A stretch of 64,000 nt of DNA from Parapristionchus giblindavisi. Lineage: Eukaryota; Nematoda; Chromadorea; Rhabditida; Diplogasteridae. Below, one piece after another: positions 23,067 to 35,321 of the stretch. Within the stretch, counting starts at the first letter, position 1, and the number at the start of each line of letters is the position of its first letter. The stretch covers positions 186,001-250,000 of the forward strand of contig CALSFV010000090.1 of NCBI GenBank assembly GCA_943737045.1, given 5' to 3'. The notes under the pieces are model-generated. The model was not told where the DNA came from and did not search any database. It saw only the letters and a program-made list of their open reading frames with translations. A program made the position numbers and the translations under genes.

Positions 23067-24010
23067 CTATTATTATAGTTAGAAGCGCTTTGCAAAGAAC
23101 GAAGAAAAATTTCAAACAAAAAATTAAAAAGTAATCACAATTTTCAAAAAAAATAGATCATTTCGCAAAATCTCAATTTCTTAAAGGGAGAGTGTCTTCA
23201 TTCAATGGCATCTTCATCGCGCATACTATTTCTCTCTGACAACGAGAGAGCGCAGACCGTTGAAGATACCGTTGACAAAGGTGTCAGCCCCTTTAAGGAC
23301 TTGACTTTTACAATAGATAGTTGTACGACACAGCAGTGTATATCATGCAGGATCAATATCAAATTTCATTGATATCCATAGAAAAATATTCTCGAGAATA
23401 TAAAATATCATTTTGTGTCCATTACGACCTATGATATCATTCGTTGTTTTCTTTTCAATCTTTTCTATCAGACACATCATGCTATTACTCATCATTGTGA
23501 TCTAATAGATTCGTTGTGTTTATTGCGTCTTCACTTGCTACTGATATAGCTACCATGTGATTGAGAAGAAGAGGGAGAGGAGGAGAAGGAGAGAGGGAGA
23601 GGGAGAAGGAGAGAGGGAGAGAAGGAGAGAGGGAGATAGGGGAGAGGGTGCGCACTAACCCTAAAATAGACCCATCACAGTTACGGTGATTTCCAAAGTC
23701 GCGAGACGAAAAGATAGACATACCGAAGATCTAACCTAATCAGAAAGGGAGAGGGAGAGAATAAGGAGAGGGAGAGAGTTTAGCCAATGATGATCTCGCT
23801 GCGTTGTTACTCTTTTCTTCTTCTATCTTCGAAGAAGAGATAATAGAAAGGGAACGCGAGCTATGTAGACTGGATACATTTAGTATGTATGGAGAGAGAG
23901 AGAATCAGAGGTTGAGGGAGAGGGGAGAGGTAGTGAAGGAGGAGAACAAAAGGATGGGGGAAAAAAGGTGAGAGGAGAGTGAATAAGGAGAGGTAGAAAA
24001 ATATTCTTAC
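23067..24010. other. Pseudogene intron 2, GA-rich end
   Basis: About 23,470-23,990 aligns with 7,440-8,460: shared CATCACAGTTACGGTGATT and GGGAGAGAATAAGGAGAGG words, GA-rich throughout. No exon supported. Confidence 0.6.
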
Positions 24011-24241
24011 GGTTCATGACGGGATAGGAGATAACGAGTGAGACGTGTTGACGAATCTACAAATATATCAATCATTGTATATTCTTAGACTCAAGGAGAA
24101 CCCCATTCTCTAAAATCACGTGATTTGGGTTACGGTAGGGGCGGAGACTACTACGGTAATGACTAGGGAAGGTATACGGTATCTACATTCAGCTATGGCT
24201 AGGATGACAAAAGAGATGAGTAGCATGGACGACAGCAGCAT

Positions 24242-24654
24242 AGTTTGTGCAAGACCAAGAAAATGTGACAATGTGCTTCTGACTGGGTAGATTGCGGTGA
24301 GTACCTGGAGTTGTGTTTTCGGTCTTTACATTTTTTTGCCAAATGCTTGTTGAGGAATTTTTTAAACAATTTTGATTTAATTCTTTGCACAATCCTAATT
24401 TCGATTTTCTCGGATACCAGATGCCCATGGCAAGTAGACTCGACGGATATCCACTCAGAATTTCACACCGGTTCTTGTGATATATGTCACTAACCATAAC
24501 TCCATGGTGAGTTGTTTGCATTCCCTTGTTAGGGCGAATCTTAGAAAAAGAAATAATTATGTGGGGAACTCATAACTCTTGACTTGGGGTCATAACAGTA
24601 CAGTTACTATTACTGTACATTGTTATCATTACTCTCCGTCATATGTGTTGCAGT
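24242..24654. other. Former 5' flank of the channel pseudogene
   Basis: Begins like the flank of the intact gene (AGAAAATGTGAC...GACTGGGT), then diverges. Nothing coding is recognised. Confidence 0.5.
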
Positions 24655-25683
24655 CAGGGCTGGGACAAAAAATTATTTCGACCAAAAATTATTTTGTTTG
24701 GGTTCAACAAAAAAAATTCTCACCGAACAAAAAAAACCAAAAAAAAACCAAAAAAAAATTAATTAATTTTTCCCACTGTTCCGAGAAAATTTTAACATTA
24801 TCTCGTCTTGCTCTTCCTTTAAATAGCAACTATTCTTCATTCAGAGTCAAAATTATTAAAATCAACAACTAAAACAAACATAAAAGATAAATTCGTTGTC
24901 GATTTGTTATCGGCAGCAGTTTATTGATTAGTTAATGTAGGGGAATCAGGAAATCGAGGGTGCGCCATACATTTTCGGCACCCTCACCGTTTTATTTTTA
25001 TATAGTGGGTCGATTTCGTAATTTTTCGGTTGAATTATAATTTTTAGCTTAAAAAAGGACCCTCATATAGGGGGCAGATGCTAAGAAGAGCCGTATAGAG
25101 TGGGTCGATCCTCACCTTGTGAGGGTATGAAAATGTATGTATTCTCTAATAGATTCGAAAGGCCAAAAGCGTTTCCCGTGTAGCAGTGGTTAGTAATCAG
25201 CGCTTGTAACCGCACCACGCCGGTTGGATTCCCGTTTTCGATTTTCTCTATATTCAGCTTTCAAATTCGAAAGGCCGCATTGTCCCTGGCATTTCCTTGG
25301 CGCAACAACGAACTTTCATGTCGGATTACGGGATTCCGGGGCATCCATAATTTGAGATAATATTGATTTTGTATTCAGGTAGATGTCATTTATAGCGCTG
25401 CCTGCCAAGTATAGTCACTCAAGAAAGAAATCCCCCCTTTTTAACACTATTCCGTAATATTACACTCACCAATATTGACTTACGGTGAAAAATGAACAAC
25501 AAAACTGATCATAAACAAACTTTTCAAGCAAATTTGTGTAAATTTTCTTTATCCGATTTTTTTTGTTTTTTTTTGGTTTTTGCAGAAAAACAAAACAAAA
25601 AAAATACCAAACAAAAAATTCTCAAAAACCCAAAAAAACCCAAAAAACAAAAAAAAAATACCAAACAAAAAATCCCAGCCCTG
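24655..25683. mobile_element. Non-autonomous hAT element with 8-bp target duplication, copy 1
   Basis: Ends CAGGGCTGGGA and TCCCAGCCCTG are perfect inverted repeats of hAT type, flanked by GTTGCAGT at 24647-24654 and again at 25684-25691. Subterminal AT-rich sequence is full of ACCAAACAAAAAA words. The interior holds a tRNA-Thr-like sequence and no transposase. A second copy with a truncated right end lies at 31,657. Confidence 0.9.
25169..25240 (+). other. tRNA-Thr(UGU)-like sequence inside the hAT element
   Basis: CGTGTAGCAGTGGTTAGTAA resembles the D-arm/A-box, CTTGTAAC an anticodon loop with UGU, and GGTTGGATTCCCG a T-arm/B-box. Acceptor arms do not pair. The second hAT copy has the more canonical GTAGCTCAGTGGTTAG and GGGTTCCATTCCCG (about 32,047-32,098) but lost bases in the anticodon arm. 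A decayed tRNA carried by the element is the best reading. Confidence 0.5.
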
Positions 25684-25691
25684 GTTGCAGT

Positions 25692-26459
25692 GATAGTTTT
25701 TTTTCTGTGGAATGTATAGCAATAATGATATTAGTAACAATATTAATATTAGTATAAGGATAATACATAAGCAACACTCGCTTTTTCACATTCTAAAAAA
25801 TTATCACCAAAATTGTAACAAATCATAGTTGATTGTAGAAATATTCTCCATACGCATCGATGATCTTCTGTCATCTACCTAACTATTTATGGATCCCTTC
25901 GTGATAAAAAATGACTGGAGCTGATACTCGATATGGGATAAAGGCTGGCAATAACAAAGTCCAAGAACGAGGCGAATGAAGCCGAGACAAAAAAATGAGC
26001 GAAACTTATGTCTTTACCTTGTAATAAAATAGAAATAATATGTTAAAAATAATATGTATTTGTTTAAAAGAAACAAGGAATATAGTAAAACGAAAAAAAA
26101 AGATGATTGGAAAGAAACTGCACTTGCAGTATACGGTCACTCCAGGTTCAAAGTCGGTAGAAAACTGTTCTATGTTATTCTTCCATCTAGGTCACTAAAC
26201 CAGGGACAATTGCTGGTGTATTTCAGGTGCGAACTACAAACTACAAATCCATTGTGCATCTTAACATTTGATCTTACTCTACTTTGGTACAGATTCACTA
26301 CATTTTAGGTGTGTGAGAGGTGTTCTACTAAGATAAAACTCATTAACTCTCTGTATGTGGTAAAACTTCATTTTGATTGTGATTAATGAATGCATCAATT
26401 TGCAATTTGTACACGTGTAATGTTAAAAGTTTTCGAATATCACGATTTTTGCTTTTCAA
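25692..26459. other. Duplication-unit spacer
   Basis: From about 26,040 it aligns with 10,440-10,780. A plus frame at 26054-26308 reads through the shared part, but its counterpart in the first unit has a stop, so I do not call a gene. Confidence 0.45.
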
Positions 26460-26461
26460 TA

Positions 26462-27621
26462 CAGTAGCGCCGGAAAGTCAGTGCCATCTTTTTGTTTTTG
26501 TTATACAGTAGCGGTCAAAAGTATTCGACAAAAACTTTGCAATGTCATAACTTTTGACCCAGATGAGCAATCTTGCTCATCTTTTGGCAGGATACTATAG
26601 TACTAGTGGGCATCATATCCTACTCCCGTTGTTATGATTCGTCGTCGTACTATCGTGTAGTGATCCTGGAACCCCTCTGTTCTTACTCAGCGATAATTAT
26701 TTCCTCAGCTGGATTTTTCTGATACTTGTTCTTAACATTGTATGAACAACATTTAATGAGGAGTAGAATCCGCTATGGTATCCATTCAAGCTAATTCATT
26801 CCTAATCTCGAAAAAAAGAAAGTTAAATTTTCGAAATTGTTTAAAATTAAACCGATCGGTCTTATAGGGGTTCCAGGATCACTACACGATAGTACGACGA
26901 CGAATCATAACAACGGGAGTAGGATATGATGCCCACTAGTACTATAGTATCCTGCCAAAAGATGAGCAAGATTGCTCATTTGGGTCAAAAGTTATGACAT
27001 TTCAAAGTTTTTGCCGAATACTTTTGACTGTTACTGTATATTCTGAACCAAGCGTGCTATCGGCCGCTCACGCGAGTTCTTATGGGAAATTTATCGGGGA
27101 AGCCGGCCCTGATATTGCGGACTCATGAAAATTTCTCTTTATTGCGTAATGATGACGCAACCGTAGTCCACATTTTGGTACTCCAGGCAATTGTGATCAT
27201 CATCACCAAACTTTTAGGGTGTATTTGGGACAGCATACGGATCATTTTAAACCCAAGAACGAGTCTCTAGCTTGTCTGGGAGCTGAGATCTGAATTTGCA
27301 GCCGCCATTTTGGCTGTTGCGGCTGAAAAAATCGCAGCAACTTAAAAAAAAAATATTCGGAGCAGCCGACGCGTAGATCTCAAACTTATTGAAGAACGGT
27401 AGGCTGGAAAAAATTGTCCTCAAAGTTATGATTTTTCAAAAAAGTGGACTTCGATTGCGTCATAATTACGCAATAATGAGAAATTTTCATGAGCCCTCAA
27501 TATCAGGGCCGGATTGCTCGATAAATTTCGTACAAGAACTCGCGGGAGCGGCCCGATAGCACGCTTGGTTCACAAAATATAGCAAAAACAAAAAGTTGGC
27601 ACTGACTTTCCGGCGCAACTG
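26462..27621. mobile_element. Tc1-type foldback element (outer), interrupted by another element
   Basis: Ends CAGTAGCGCCGGAAAGTCAG and the complementary ...CTTTCCGGCGCAACTG are flanked by TA (26460-26461 and 27622-27623). Arms include CCGATAGCACGCTTGGTTC-like and CCGGCCCTGATATTG-like sequence. Removing the inner element (26506-27036) restores GTTTTTGTTATATTCTGAACC on the left. That pairs with the right arm, proving later insertion. It lies in duplication-unit spacer that has no such element at 10,800-10,910. Confidence 0.9.
26506..27036. mobile_element. Tc1-type MITE (inner), nested in the outer element
   Basis: Ends CAGTAGCGGTCAAAAGTATTC and the complementary GAATACTTTTGACTGTTACTG, flanked by TA. 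Near-perfect arms of about 190 bp contain GATGAGCAATCTTGCTCATC and GGAACCCCT. No open frame of note. Confidence 0.9.
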
Positions 27622-27623
27622 TA

Positions 27624-28995
27624 GATGCTGAAAGAACAGAAGCAGAAAAGATTCTCCTCGTTTTACACACTCTCGGCTGTTTTTACTTTTCCGCACTTTT
27701 GAACACCTTATTTGTTAGACGGATTTTCAGAAATATTGTTTCGCCAAAATATTTATGATGCAAACCCTGTAATAATTTTCAAGTTGCATTGAAGTATAGG
27801 AACTACGAGAATCTCTCCAAAATCGTAAACACTTATTGTTTATTAAACGAAACTTTTTTTATAAATTGATTGGCGCAAGCCCTCAGTCTAAAACTGATAA
27901 CCAACAGTTCATAAAGTTTTTCACGGGTTCGTGCTATAGGAAGAAATCGCACTGTATATCAACTGGTTTTCGAAATTCTTCGAAAATTTGATTTTCCGTT
28001 ATTTCGATTTCTGCGAAAATAGACTCCAATTTTCTAAAATCTTCGAAACCCCAGCTTGGTCCCTTATTCTTTTGCACATAGGTTCGCAAGCTCACAAATG
28101 CTATTGTTAGATGCCACAATGTATGTATAAGCTTATTCGAGTAAACTTGTCTATTTTTTCTAGTTCCGTCAAAGGAACGGAGCATACATATGGTCTCTTC
28201 AGAGAGTAATGCTCTCTCGTTGACAGAGAACAAAGAAATAGTGTGTGATAATAAGAGACTGTTCACAAAGTTTACACTCATTTCATGTAAACATCCGTCC
28301 AACAATGGGGGAAATGATAGATTCAAACGTGTATGTATTGAATCATCAGGTTCAGTTCGAGCATTGTGTGTTCCATCGAACTATAAGGAAACATGAAATC
28401 TTTAAAGATACGATTATAGTTCCTTATGGATTCGATCGTTTTGTGTGCAGGATCAAAATGACGTTTTGATTTTTAAAGGAACACCCTCCCTAACAATACC
28501 CTTGTAAGCTAACTTGGAAATCTTGGTTATGGCCGATATGCAGAAAAGATTCAGTGTACAGATATTACTCCTAACCTTCCTTTACTTCGCTGCACTGATT
28601 CTATATTGCATCAATTCATCTAGCCTTCAGGAAGGCGAAAAAAAGGATGAGGCATTTTCACTACCCTCATACCAATAAATTAAGATATATTTACGGTCAA
28701 TAATGAAAGCGCTGGATGATAAAAGTTATCATAATGTTGATTGCTACGATAATGAAGCGCAGGCGTATAACAAAACATAGTGTGAATCAAAAGTACATAT
28801 AAAATATTACACATCATCTATTTGAACCAGAAAGATTCGGGTGAATGGAGAGTGATCATTGATCTTACGAACGCTTGTAAAAGTATTCATTAACAGTCAA
28901 AAACGAGTTTGTCCATACAATTGAGAGAGAAATATCAGTGCAAGTTGGGTGCACAATCATTAAATGTCTTCAAGAATTATTAATAATGAATATTA
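27624..28995. other. Duplication-unit spacer, no gene recognised
   Basis: Aligns piecewise with 10,910-11,205 and 11,618-12,340. A plus frame at 28190-28396 contains the shared RVCIESSGSVR stretch but stops early. No confident exon. Confidence 0.4.
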
Positions 28996-29223
28996 TGTGG
29001 GTTTAAAATCTTGGAAAAGTAGATGGAAAAGTGAAAAGTAGTGTTAATTTTGTGATTGGAAAAGTAATTGGAAAAGTAGCATATCTTCTTAATTGACAAA
29101 CTTTTACCATAAAATCCCCTTACGCGAGAGTTGGATTACTACTTTTCCACCTACTTTTACAGTCACAAAATTAACACTACTTTTCACTTTTCCATCTACT
29201 TTTCCAAGATTTTAACACCGCAT
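28996..29223. mobile_element. Foldback MITE, ATGTGGTGTTA family, copy 1
   Basis: Arms of about 70 bp share AAAATCTTGGAAAAGTAGATG and GTGAAAAGTAGTGTTAATTT. The right end reads ATGCGGTGTTAAAAT on the minus strand. The same terminal word is found in the elements at 37,109 and 40,733. Confidence 0.75.
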
Positions 29224-31569
29224 TATAATATTTATATCTGTTTTCATTTATTTATATTATATCATATTACATATAATATCATGCTATGTTTGAAACACTC
29301 GAACCACGGTATACGGATTTTCTTAGATGGTGTACTGTAGAGGGTGTACGGTAGAAATGCAGCATTGATCAAGAGCAAAACAAAATCTAGTTTCTCTAAA
29401 TTTGTATGGTGAAAGAAGACATACCATATTGTGACAAAGTGAGTTGTCGTATATCAAAGACTATCGAAGACGATCAAAAGATTAATGAGAACTAACAGAG
29501 AAATACATGATATCAAATCTATTAGGGTCGGTCTACCAACAAAAATGTGATCAATGATCGGAAAAATAGTTTTAAATGTTATCTATCGACTCAAGATAGG
29601 TAATACTATAATTGAGACGTTTGCAGTATCTAAGACATTTTAATGAAGTGCTAACCAGAAAAATCGAATTAGAAGAACAAGAACTATATCTTATAGAATT
29701 TTTAACAACTCATGTTCCGATGAAAGTGGTTAATTAGAGTAGGAAACGTTAAGACAAAAAAGATTAATTGTAACAGTTCCACAACTGCCATAATAGAGTA
29801 AGTCACTCACTGAACTACGCACCGGAAAGGCACTGATGTAAAGTCTATTTAACTAATTTAATGTTGGACCAAACCGTATGGGACTCGCTTGCAACGAAAG
29901 TGGGATCAACAAAAAAATAACAAGCCAACGTGTGAACATCGTTTAGCTGTTTTCTGGTGTCATTATCTAAAAATATCTTGACTGGCTGCAGTTTGCTCAC
30001 GGTGACCTAACACGATGTCATTTAATTGTTAAGGTACTGCAGTACTCACTTTTTACTAGGGTATATCGTTAACAGTATAGTTGAAAAGAGACTAAAAAGT
30101 GGTAATAAAATAGATGGATTGATTTGTGATGTATGCGCTACGGTCAGACAACGTCATTGGAACTATCTTTAGAAATTATGCAGTGTTCCTTGTTGCAGAT
30201 CTTTTTGAATCTTATTGTAGAACAGACTTGGAGAAACCATCAACGTCATCGTACAATGATCTCTTTTTGAACAACTTGAATAGACTATAGTATACTGAAA
30301 AGATAAATACTTATAAGATACATGTACGGTATTTTACATATACACAATTAAAACTAGAATTATCACTGGACTAGGAATGATCTCCGGCAGCACTTCATAT
30401 GCATAGAATAACGGGATTGACCTTTACCTTCATCTTTTTATATGTTCATAAAATTTGAAAACTTGGTTATCTTCGATTGGGATGTAAAGACAATATTGTA
30501 GATGAGATCTAGAGTAGCAAATAGTTTATGATATTCAGACGTCTCGATAATACATAGTGGTTGAAATAATCCACTGGATCTTGAAAACCTATTCCCGGAG
30601 TACATAAAATTAAATTTATCGTTAATCTAGACATTTGTTGTCAAATATATTTTGCAGTTTTTTTATTCAACTTTCAAACTTTCGATCTGCATAGAATAGA
30701 TACATTATAAGAGGATTAAATGTATAGGAATACATGCGGGCTCATACTGGAACAAAAAAAGTATGCAAATCCCTGAAGAGAAAGTATCAATGTATATAAT
30801 AACTATACTAGCCGTTCCGCTAATGCAGATAAAAACATAGGAAATATCGTTGAAACGAAAAAAGTGAAATTTTTGTGTCATTTTTTTTTCAAATTTCGAT
30901 AAAAAATCACAAGATTTTGAAAACTGTTTTATGTCATCTAAATAAAAAAAATTCGCAAGGGAATCATTTAATGACAGATAAGTCTAAAATTAAACGAAGA
31001 AATCATGATGGCAGCACATTTACAGTAAGATTCTACAGTATGCCACAGCATAGTAATTTTGCTCCACAACGCTCCGGGTTAAGTTCTTACTTTTACCATA
31101 CATATGTCGATTATTGGCACATCAAGACCACAAATTTTTCTTTTTTTTTTGGTTTTGACGGTATGCATTTTAATTATTTATGCAATATTTGAGTAATCGA
31201 GGTCTTTTGGACAATAAAGATATTATGAGACTGGAAAGGTGTATTGTTGTTGTCTCAGGAACGATAGAGAATTCATATAGCCCATGAATATAAATTGAAA
31301 TGCAATTCATGGTGCGTCCGAAAGGATACTGTAAAAGGGCATCGGAATAGTACGGTAGATTATAGTTCAATATTTCATGATGTTTAGCTATTGTACTTTG
31401 TGGAAACTAGAGATATGATACAATCACTGATGACAGAGGAACTGTTTAGTGTTCACCCTACACATGACATTTACATGATACATCCCTCCTCATGTGACTT
31501 ATTCGACCTGATAATGCACTAAGTACTCTATGGACCTCTCTACCTTCGTTACGTTAGTGATCTACTTTA
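29224..31569. other. Duplication-unit spacer, no gene recognised
   Basis: About 29,290-30,215 aligns with 12,430-13,420 (shared GAGTTGTCGTATATCAAAGAC). About 30,215-31,560 is AT-rich and apparently unmatched. A 105-codon plus frame at 30875-31192 is AT-rich without motifs. Nothing supported. Confidence 0.45.
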
Positions 31570-31630
31570 CAGTACAGCAGAATCCCCCCTCTCCCATTGA
31601 CATGGAATCCGAGGGTGCCCTGGGGTCAGG

Positions 31631-32655
31631 CATGGTCTATGGTTACCCCATGGGACCAGGGCTGGGACAAAAAATATTTCGACCAAAAAATTTTTTGTTT
31701 GGGTTCAACAAAAAATATTTCTCACCAAACAAAAAAAACCAAAAAAAAAACAAAAAAATAATATAATTAATTTTTCCCACTTTTCCGAGAAATTTTTAAG
31801 CTTTTCTCGTGTTGCTCTTTCTTTAAATACCAACTATTCTTTTCAGTGTCAAAAATTCTTAAAATCAACAACTAAAACAAACATAGAAGATAAATTCGTT
31901 ATCGATTTGTTATCGGCAGCATTTTATTGATTAGTTAAAGTAGGGGAATCAGGAAATTGAGGGTGCATTATTATCATGAAAAACGTAGGACCAATTATGT
32001 GGTATTCTGTATTCTCTAATAGATTCGAAAGGCCAAAAGCGTAGTCCGTGTAGCTCAGTGGTTAGTAATCACGCACCACGCGGGTTCCATTCCCGTTTGC
32101 AATTTTCTCTATATTCAGCTTTCAAATTGGAAAGGCCTCATTGTCCCTGACATTTCCTTGGCGCAATAACGAACTTTCAGCTCGAATTACGGTATTCCGG
32201 GGCATCCATAAAGATAATATTGGTTTTGTATTCAGCTAGATGTCATCTATAGCCCTGTCTGACAAGTATAGCCACTCAAGAAAAAAACTCCCCTTCTTTA
32301 ACACTATTCCGTAATATTACATTCACCAATATTGTCTGGTGAAAAATGAACAACAAAACTGATCATAAACTAACTTTTCAAGCAAATTTGTGTAAATTTT
32401 GTTTATCCGTTTTTTTTTGTTATTTTTTGGTTTTTGCAGAAAAACCAAACAAAAAAAATACCAAACAAAAAAAACCCACCCGCAAAAATTTGCCTTTCAT
32501 GGGTACCCACCGCAAAATTGGACCATAAAATGACGATTTTCTTGAAATTTTCACGATTTTGGGGTACCCACATGCGTTTTTATCTCAAAATCAGGTTACC
32601 CACACGCGTTGTAGCATTTGAAGGGTCTGGGATATTGATATACCATGACTGCCCG
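31631..32655. mobile_element. CATGGTCTAT element, interrupted copy
   Basis: Left part CATGGTCTATGGTTACCCCA at 31,631-31,650; right part from about 32,474 (CCACCCGCAAAAATTTGCC) to a terminal TATACCATG. It matches the uninterrupted copy at 41,250-41,476 once the hAT insert is removed. Confidence 0.75.
31657..32473. mobile_element. Non-autonomous hAT element, copy 2 (right end truncated)
   Basis: Starts CAGGGCTGGGACAAAAAAT and follows copy 1 (24,655-25,683) through its length, including the tRNA-like middle. The terminal TCCCAGCCCTG is missing: the sequence passes from ACCAAACAAAAAAAAC straight into the host element. Confidence 0.85.
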
Positions 32656-34593
32656 GGGTGTCCCCTCTGTCCCCTCAATTTTTTCGTCTAGTTCTTCAAA
32701 TTTTTCAGCGTAAAAAAGAGGGAACAAATGGGGCACCCGGGAATCCATGTTAATTGGGGGATTCTGCTGCATTGTAGATGAGATCTCTGAAATGTTGACA
32801 TACTCTTACAATACTGTTGATTACAGTACTCATTGCAGCCTAATCGAGAGTATAAAGGAGCCGGAATACTGTGAACTTCGGTTCTTCATACTAGACCGCC
32901 ATTGGTACATTCGATATCTGCGAAGTATAAACGTATTATAAATGACGTTTCACGATGTTTCATGATTTAGTATATCCAGAAATAACAATTTCGTCGAACA
33001 ACATTGAAGGTTTGAAGCAGCAAGACAGTGAGATCTCCAAAACACACTGAATAGCAATTTGTCCACCTCCCGGGGGATCTTTATGGGCAAACGTGCTCTT
33101 GGTACACTACGGACTCTTGGTACAAGAGATCTCTGCAATCCAAACATTATTATTAGCTATATTTGTGATTTGTGGCCTAATCGAATAATAATGGACTCGG
33201 TATACTGTACTCCTGTAGTCCAGAGCTAGATGACTACAGGTGTATGAGATCTTTGCAATCCTTAGATAATCTTACATCATTATTGCGTGCTGTACCCTTT
33301 GTGTTCCAAGATACAATGGATATATTTACCCATCACTATGATTTGTGCTGTTGGTGTTCTTTTGAAATATGGCGTATCGTGAACTCATGACACACCAAAA
33401 GCCAACAAACATCATCAACAAAGGACTATAAACGGTTTTGTTCTTGTATTGATTGATAACAAAGGATTATTGATTGATTTATAGATCATAGTAATGATAA
33501 CATAAATGATTTATGAGATCTTTATCAATCTTCTAGTGTGTAGTGTGTGTCAGTCTCACTTTAATAGGTGATAGTCGTCTTTTCGTTGAAAGAGAAAAAG
33601 GAGCACAGATAGAGAGAAGGAAAATGGAGTAAAGAATAGAAGAAGAGGAAGAAATGGGAGAGATAAGAAGAGGAATGAGAGACAGGTTAGGGCTCTTTCT
33701 CTCTATCTTCTCTTTTCACACCGACGAACTCCGTTCAGCGGAGGGACGAACGATAGAAGGAGAGGGAGAGATAGGGTGAGGGAGAAATAAGGAAATGGAG
33801 AGGTAGAGAGGTAGAGATAGGAGCTAAAAGAAACTATCACTATTACAATGATTCTATACCAACAACAGTAAGGGACCGAGTTGTTGGTATTTGTTGTGTG
33901 TATCAAACAATATACATGGTTACGGTATACTTTATCGAGTATCCACTAAGAATACGGTAGGTCTTGGTTACGGTAGGAATGGTCAGCATCCGTTTCCGGT
34001 CGATGCACACGAGGGACAAGAGGTATTGTCCAGGAAGAAGATGTCGACGTGGAAGAGCTAACATGGACACTGTTATGATAAACAACGAATCGAATCTAAC
34101 CCTTGTCTGGACTCTCTCATTCTACAGTACTCTCTCACGCTGACTCTGACAAGGAAACGCTTGAGGGAACAGGTTTATGATAACAAAGAAGATACGGTAT
34201 AATCAACGAAGATGATGATATGTAGAGAAATAGAGTAAAGACAAGAGTATGAGGTGTTAGCTGAGGGGTTCAGAGATGCATGGTGTTCGTGTTCGTGGGA
34301 GGTTAAAGCTAAACAACAACACCCTATAATAGATGATGTGTTGAGGGATATTTGTAGAGCTATCACCAGTTTCCGTTAGTAGAACACAATAGAATAGTTA
34401 GATCTATGGTGAAGTGAAAGGGGGAACGAAAGATCTGTGAGACGGAATGTAAAGATAGAAGTCACGCCCCCATCGAAAGATTGGATGTAGCCAAATTTAG
34501 CATCAACCATGATCATGAAAGACATATGGGCGGAGCTTGATGATCTTCAGAGAACGATAGCCAATAAGCGAAGTGGGAGGAGTGGCATGGGTT

Positions 34594-34599
34594 TATAAA
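34594..34599 (+). promoter_or_regulatory. TATA box of the secreted-protein gene, second copy
   Basis: TATAAA 95 bases before the ATG, in the same context as in the first copy. Confidence 0.5.
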
Positions 34600-34693
34600 G
34601 ACCTCGACTAACACATTTCTTTTCCAACATAGACCATTGCTCTACTCAGCTCTACAGCTCGCTTATTACTAAGGAAACCCCCTTGAATCAACC

Positions 34694-35321
34694 ATGCGTT
34701 CTATATTTGTCATCGTTGCTTCACTCGCCGCCACAGTATACGGTACATATTACACTTATTATGGATTAATGTATATTGATTGATTGATTGATGACAATGG
34801 GACTTATTAATTGTTTTGTTGCAGGTAAATCGTTACGGGACCGTCGCAATATAGAGGACTACTGTCTGCGACACGAAAGCCTTTACTCAAGATATTGTGG
34901 AGGAAGTCTTGGAGCGTTCGACACCGCCACCCAGTCCAAACTATCCCGGTTTTGCCCTGAATACGAGAGTAATTGTCAATCAAAGGATTCCTTGATTCCC
35001 CTATCTCTTGTTGTTCCTCCCGCACTTCCCAAGTCCAACTACAACAACTTTGATTTGCCTCTTGGACATGAAGTGAAAAAGAACCGAATCCACTCAACAG
35101 CTGCCACTCCCAACAAGGCCTTGGAAGGACTGACTCCTGAAATCGTCGCAACCTGCACTCCCGACTGCACTGAAATCCAGTGCACTACCACATGCAAATG
35201 TGCCTATACCCATCCCCGCGTCCATTCAATGTGTAATCCTCCCTCATCAGCCGAGATGGTGGATACTTGCAATAAGTGGTACTCCAAGTGTACCATGTTC
35301 CAACCTATCGCCTATGATTAG
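34694..35321 (+). CDS. Small secreted cysteine-rich protein, second copy
   Basis: Exons 34694-34742 and 34825-35321 encode a 181-residue protein identical to the copy at 15,866 as far as I can read. The intron is 4 bp longer (one extra GATT). Unlike the first copy, unique DNA follows 8 bases after the stop, with an AATAAA at 35636-35641, so this copy probably keeps the ancestral 3' UTR. Signal peptide and cysteine pattern are as described for the first copy; function unknown. Confidence 0.85.

Larger units (their letters stand above)
16511..24241 (-). pseudogene. Decayed second copy of the Cys-loop channel gene
   Basis: Recognisable pieces: signal-peptide exon 24187-24241 (intact, starts MLLSSMLLISF), exon 2 24011-24056 (identical reading frame), exon 3 17539-17660, and a degenerate M4 exon at about 16,511-16,611. 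Exon 3 holds a 10-bp tandem duplication of TACTCAAACG that shifts the frame. The M4 remnant contains stops (DDW, FIF and CLCLTIP still visible). Exons 4-11, from loop D to M3, are absent: only about 900 bp separate the M4 remnant from exon 3, against 3 kb in the intact gene. Intron 2 has grown from 2.1 to 6.35 kb through a mariner relic, tandem repeats and a hAT-like element. The first two exons could still be transcribed, but no channel can be made. Confidence 0.85.
31570..32774. mobile_element. CAGCAGAATC MITE, copy 2, holding two further nested elements
   Basis: TA-flanked ends CAGTACAGCAGAATCCCCC and GGGGGATTCTGCTGCATTG, with the same CCCCTCTGTCCCCTC word as copy 1 at 13,525. It contains a CATGGTCTAT element (about 31,631-32,655), which itself contains a hAT element (31,657-about 32,473): a three-level nest. 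Confidence 0.75.
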
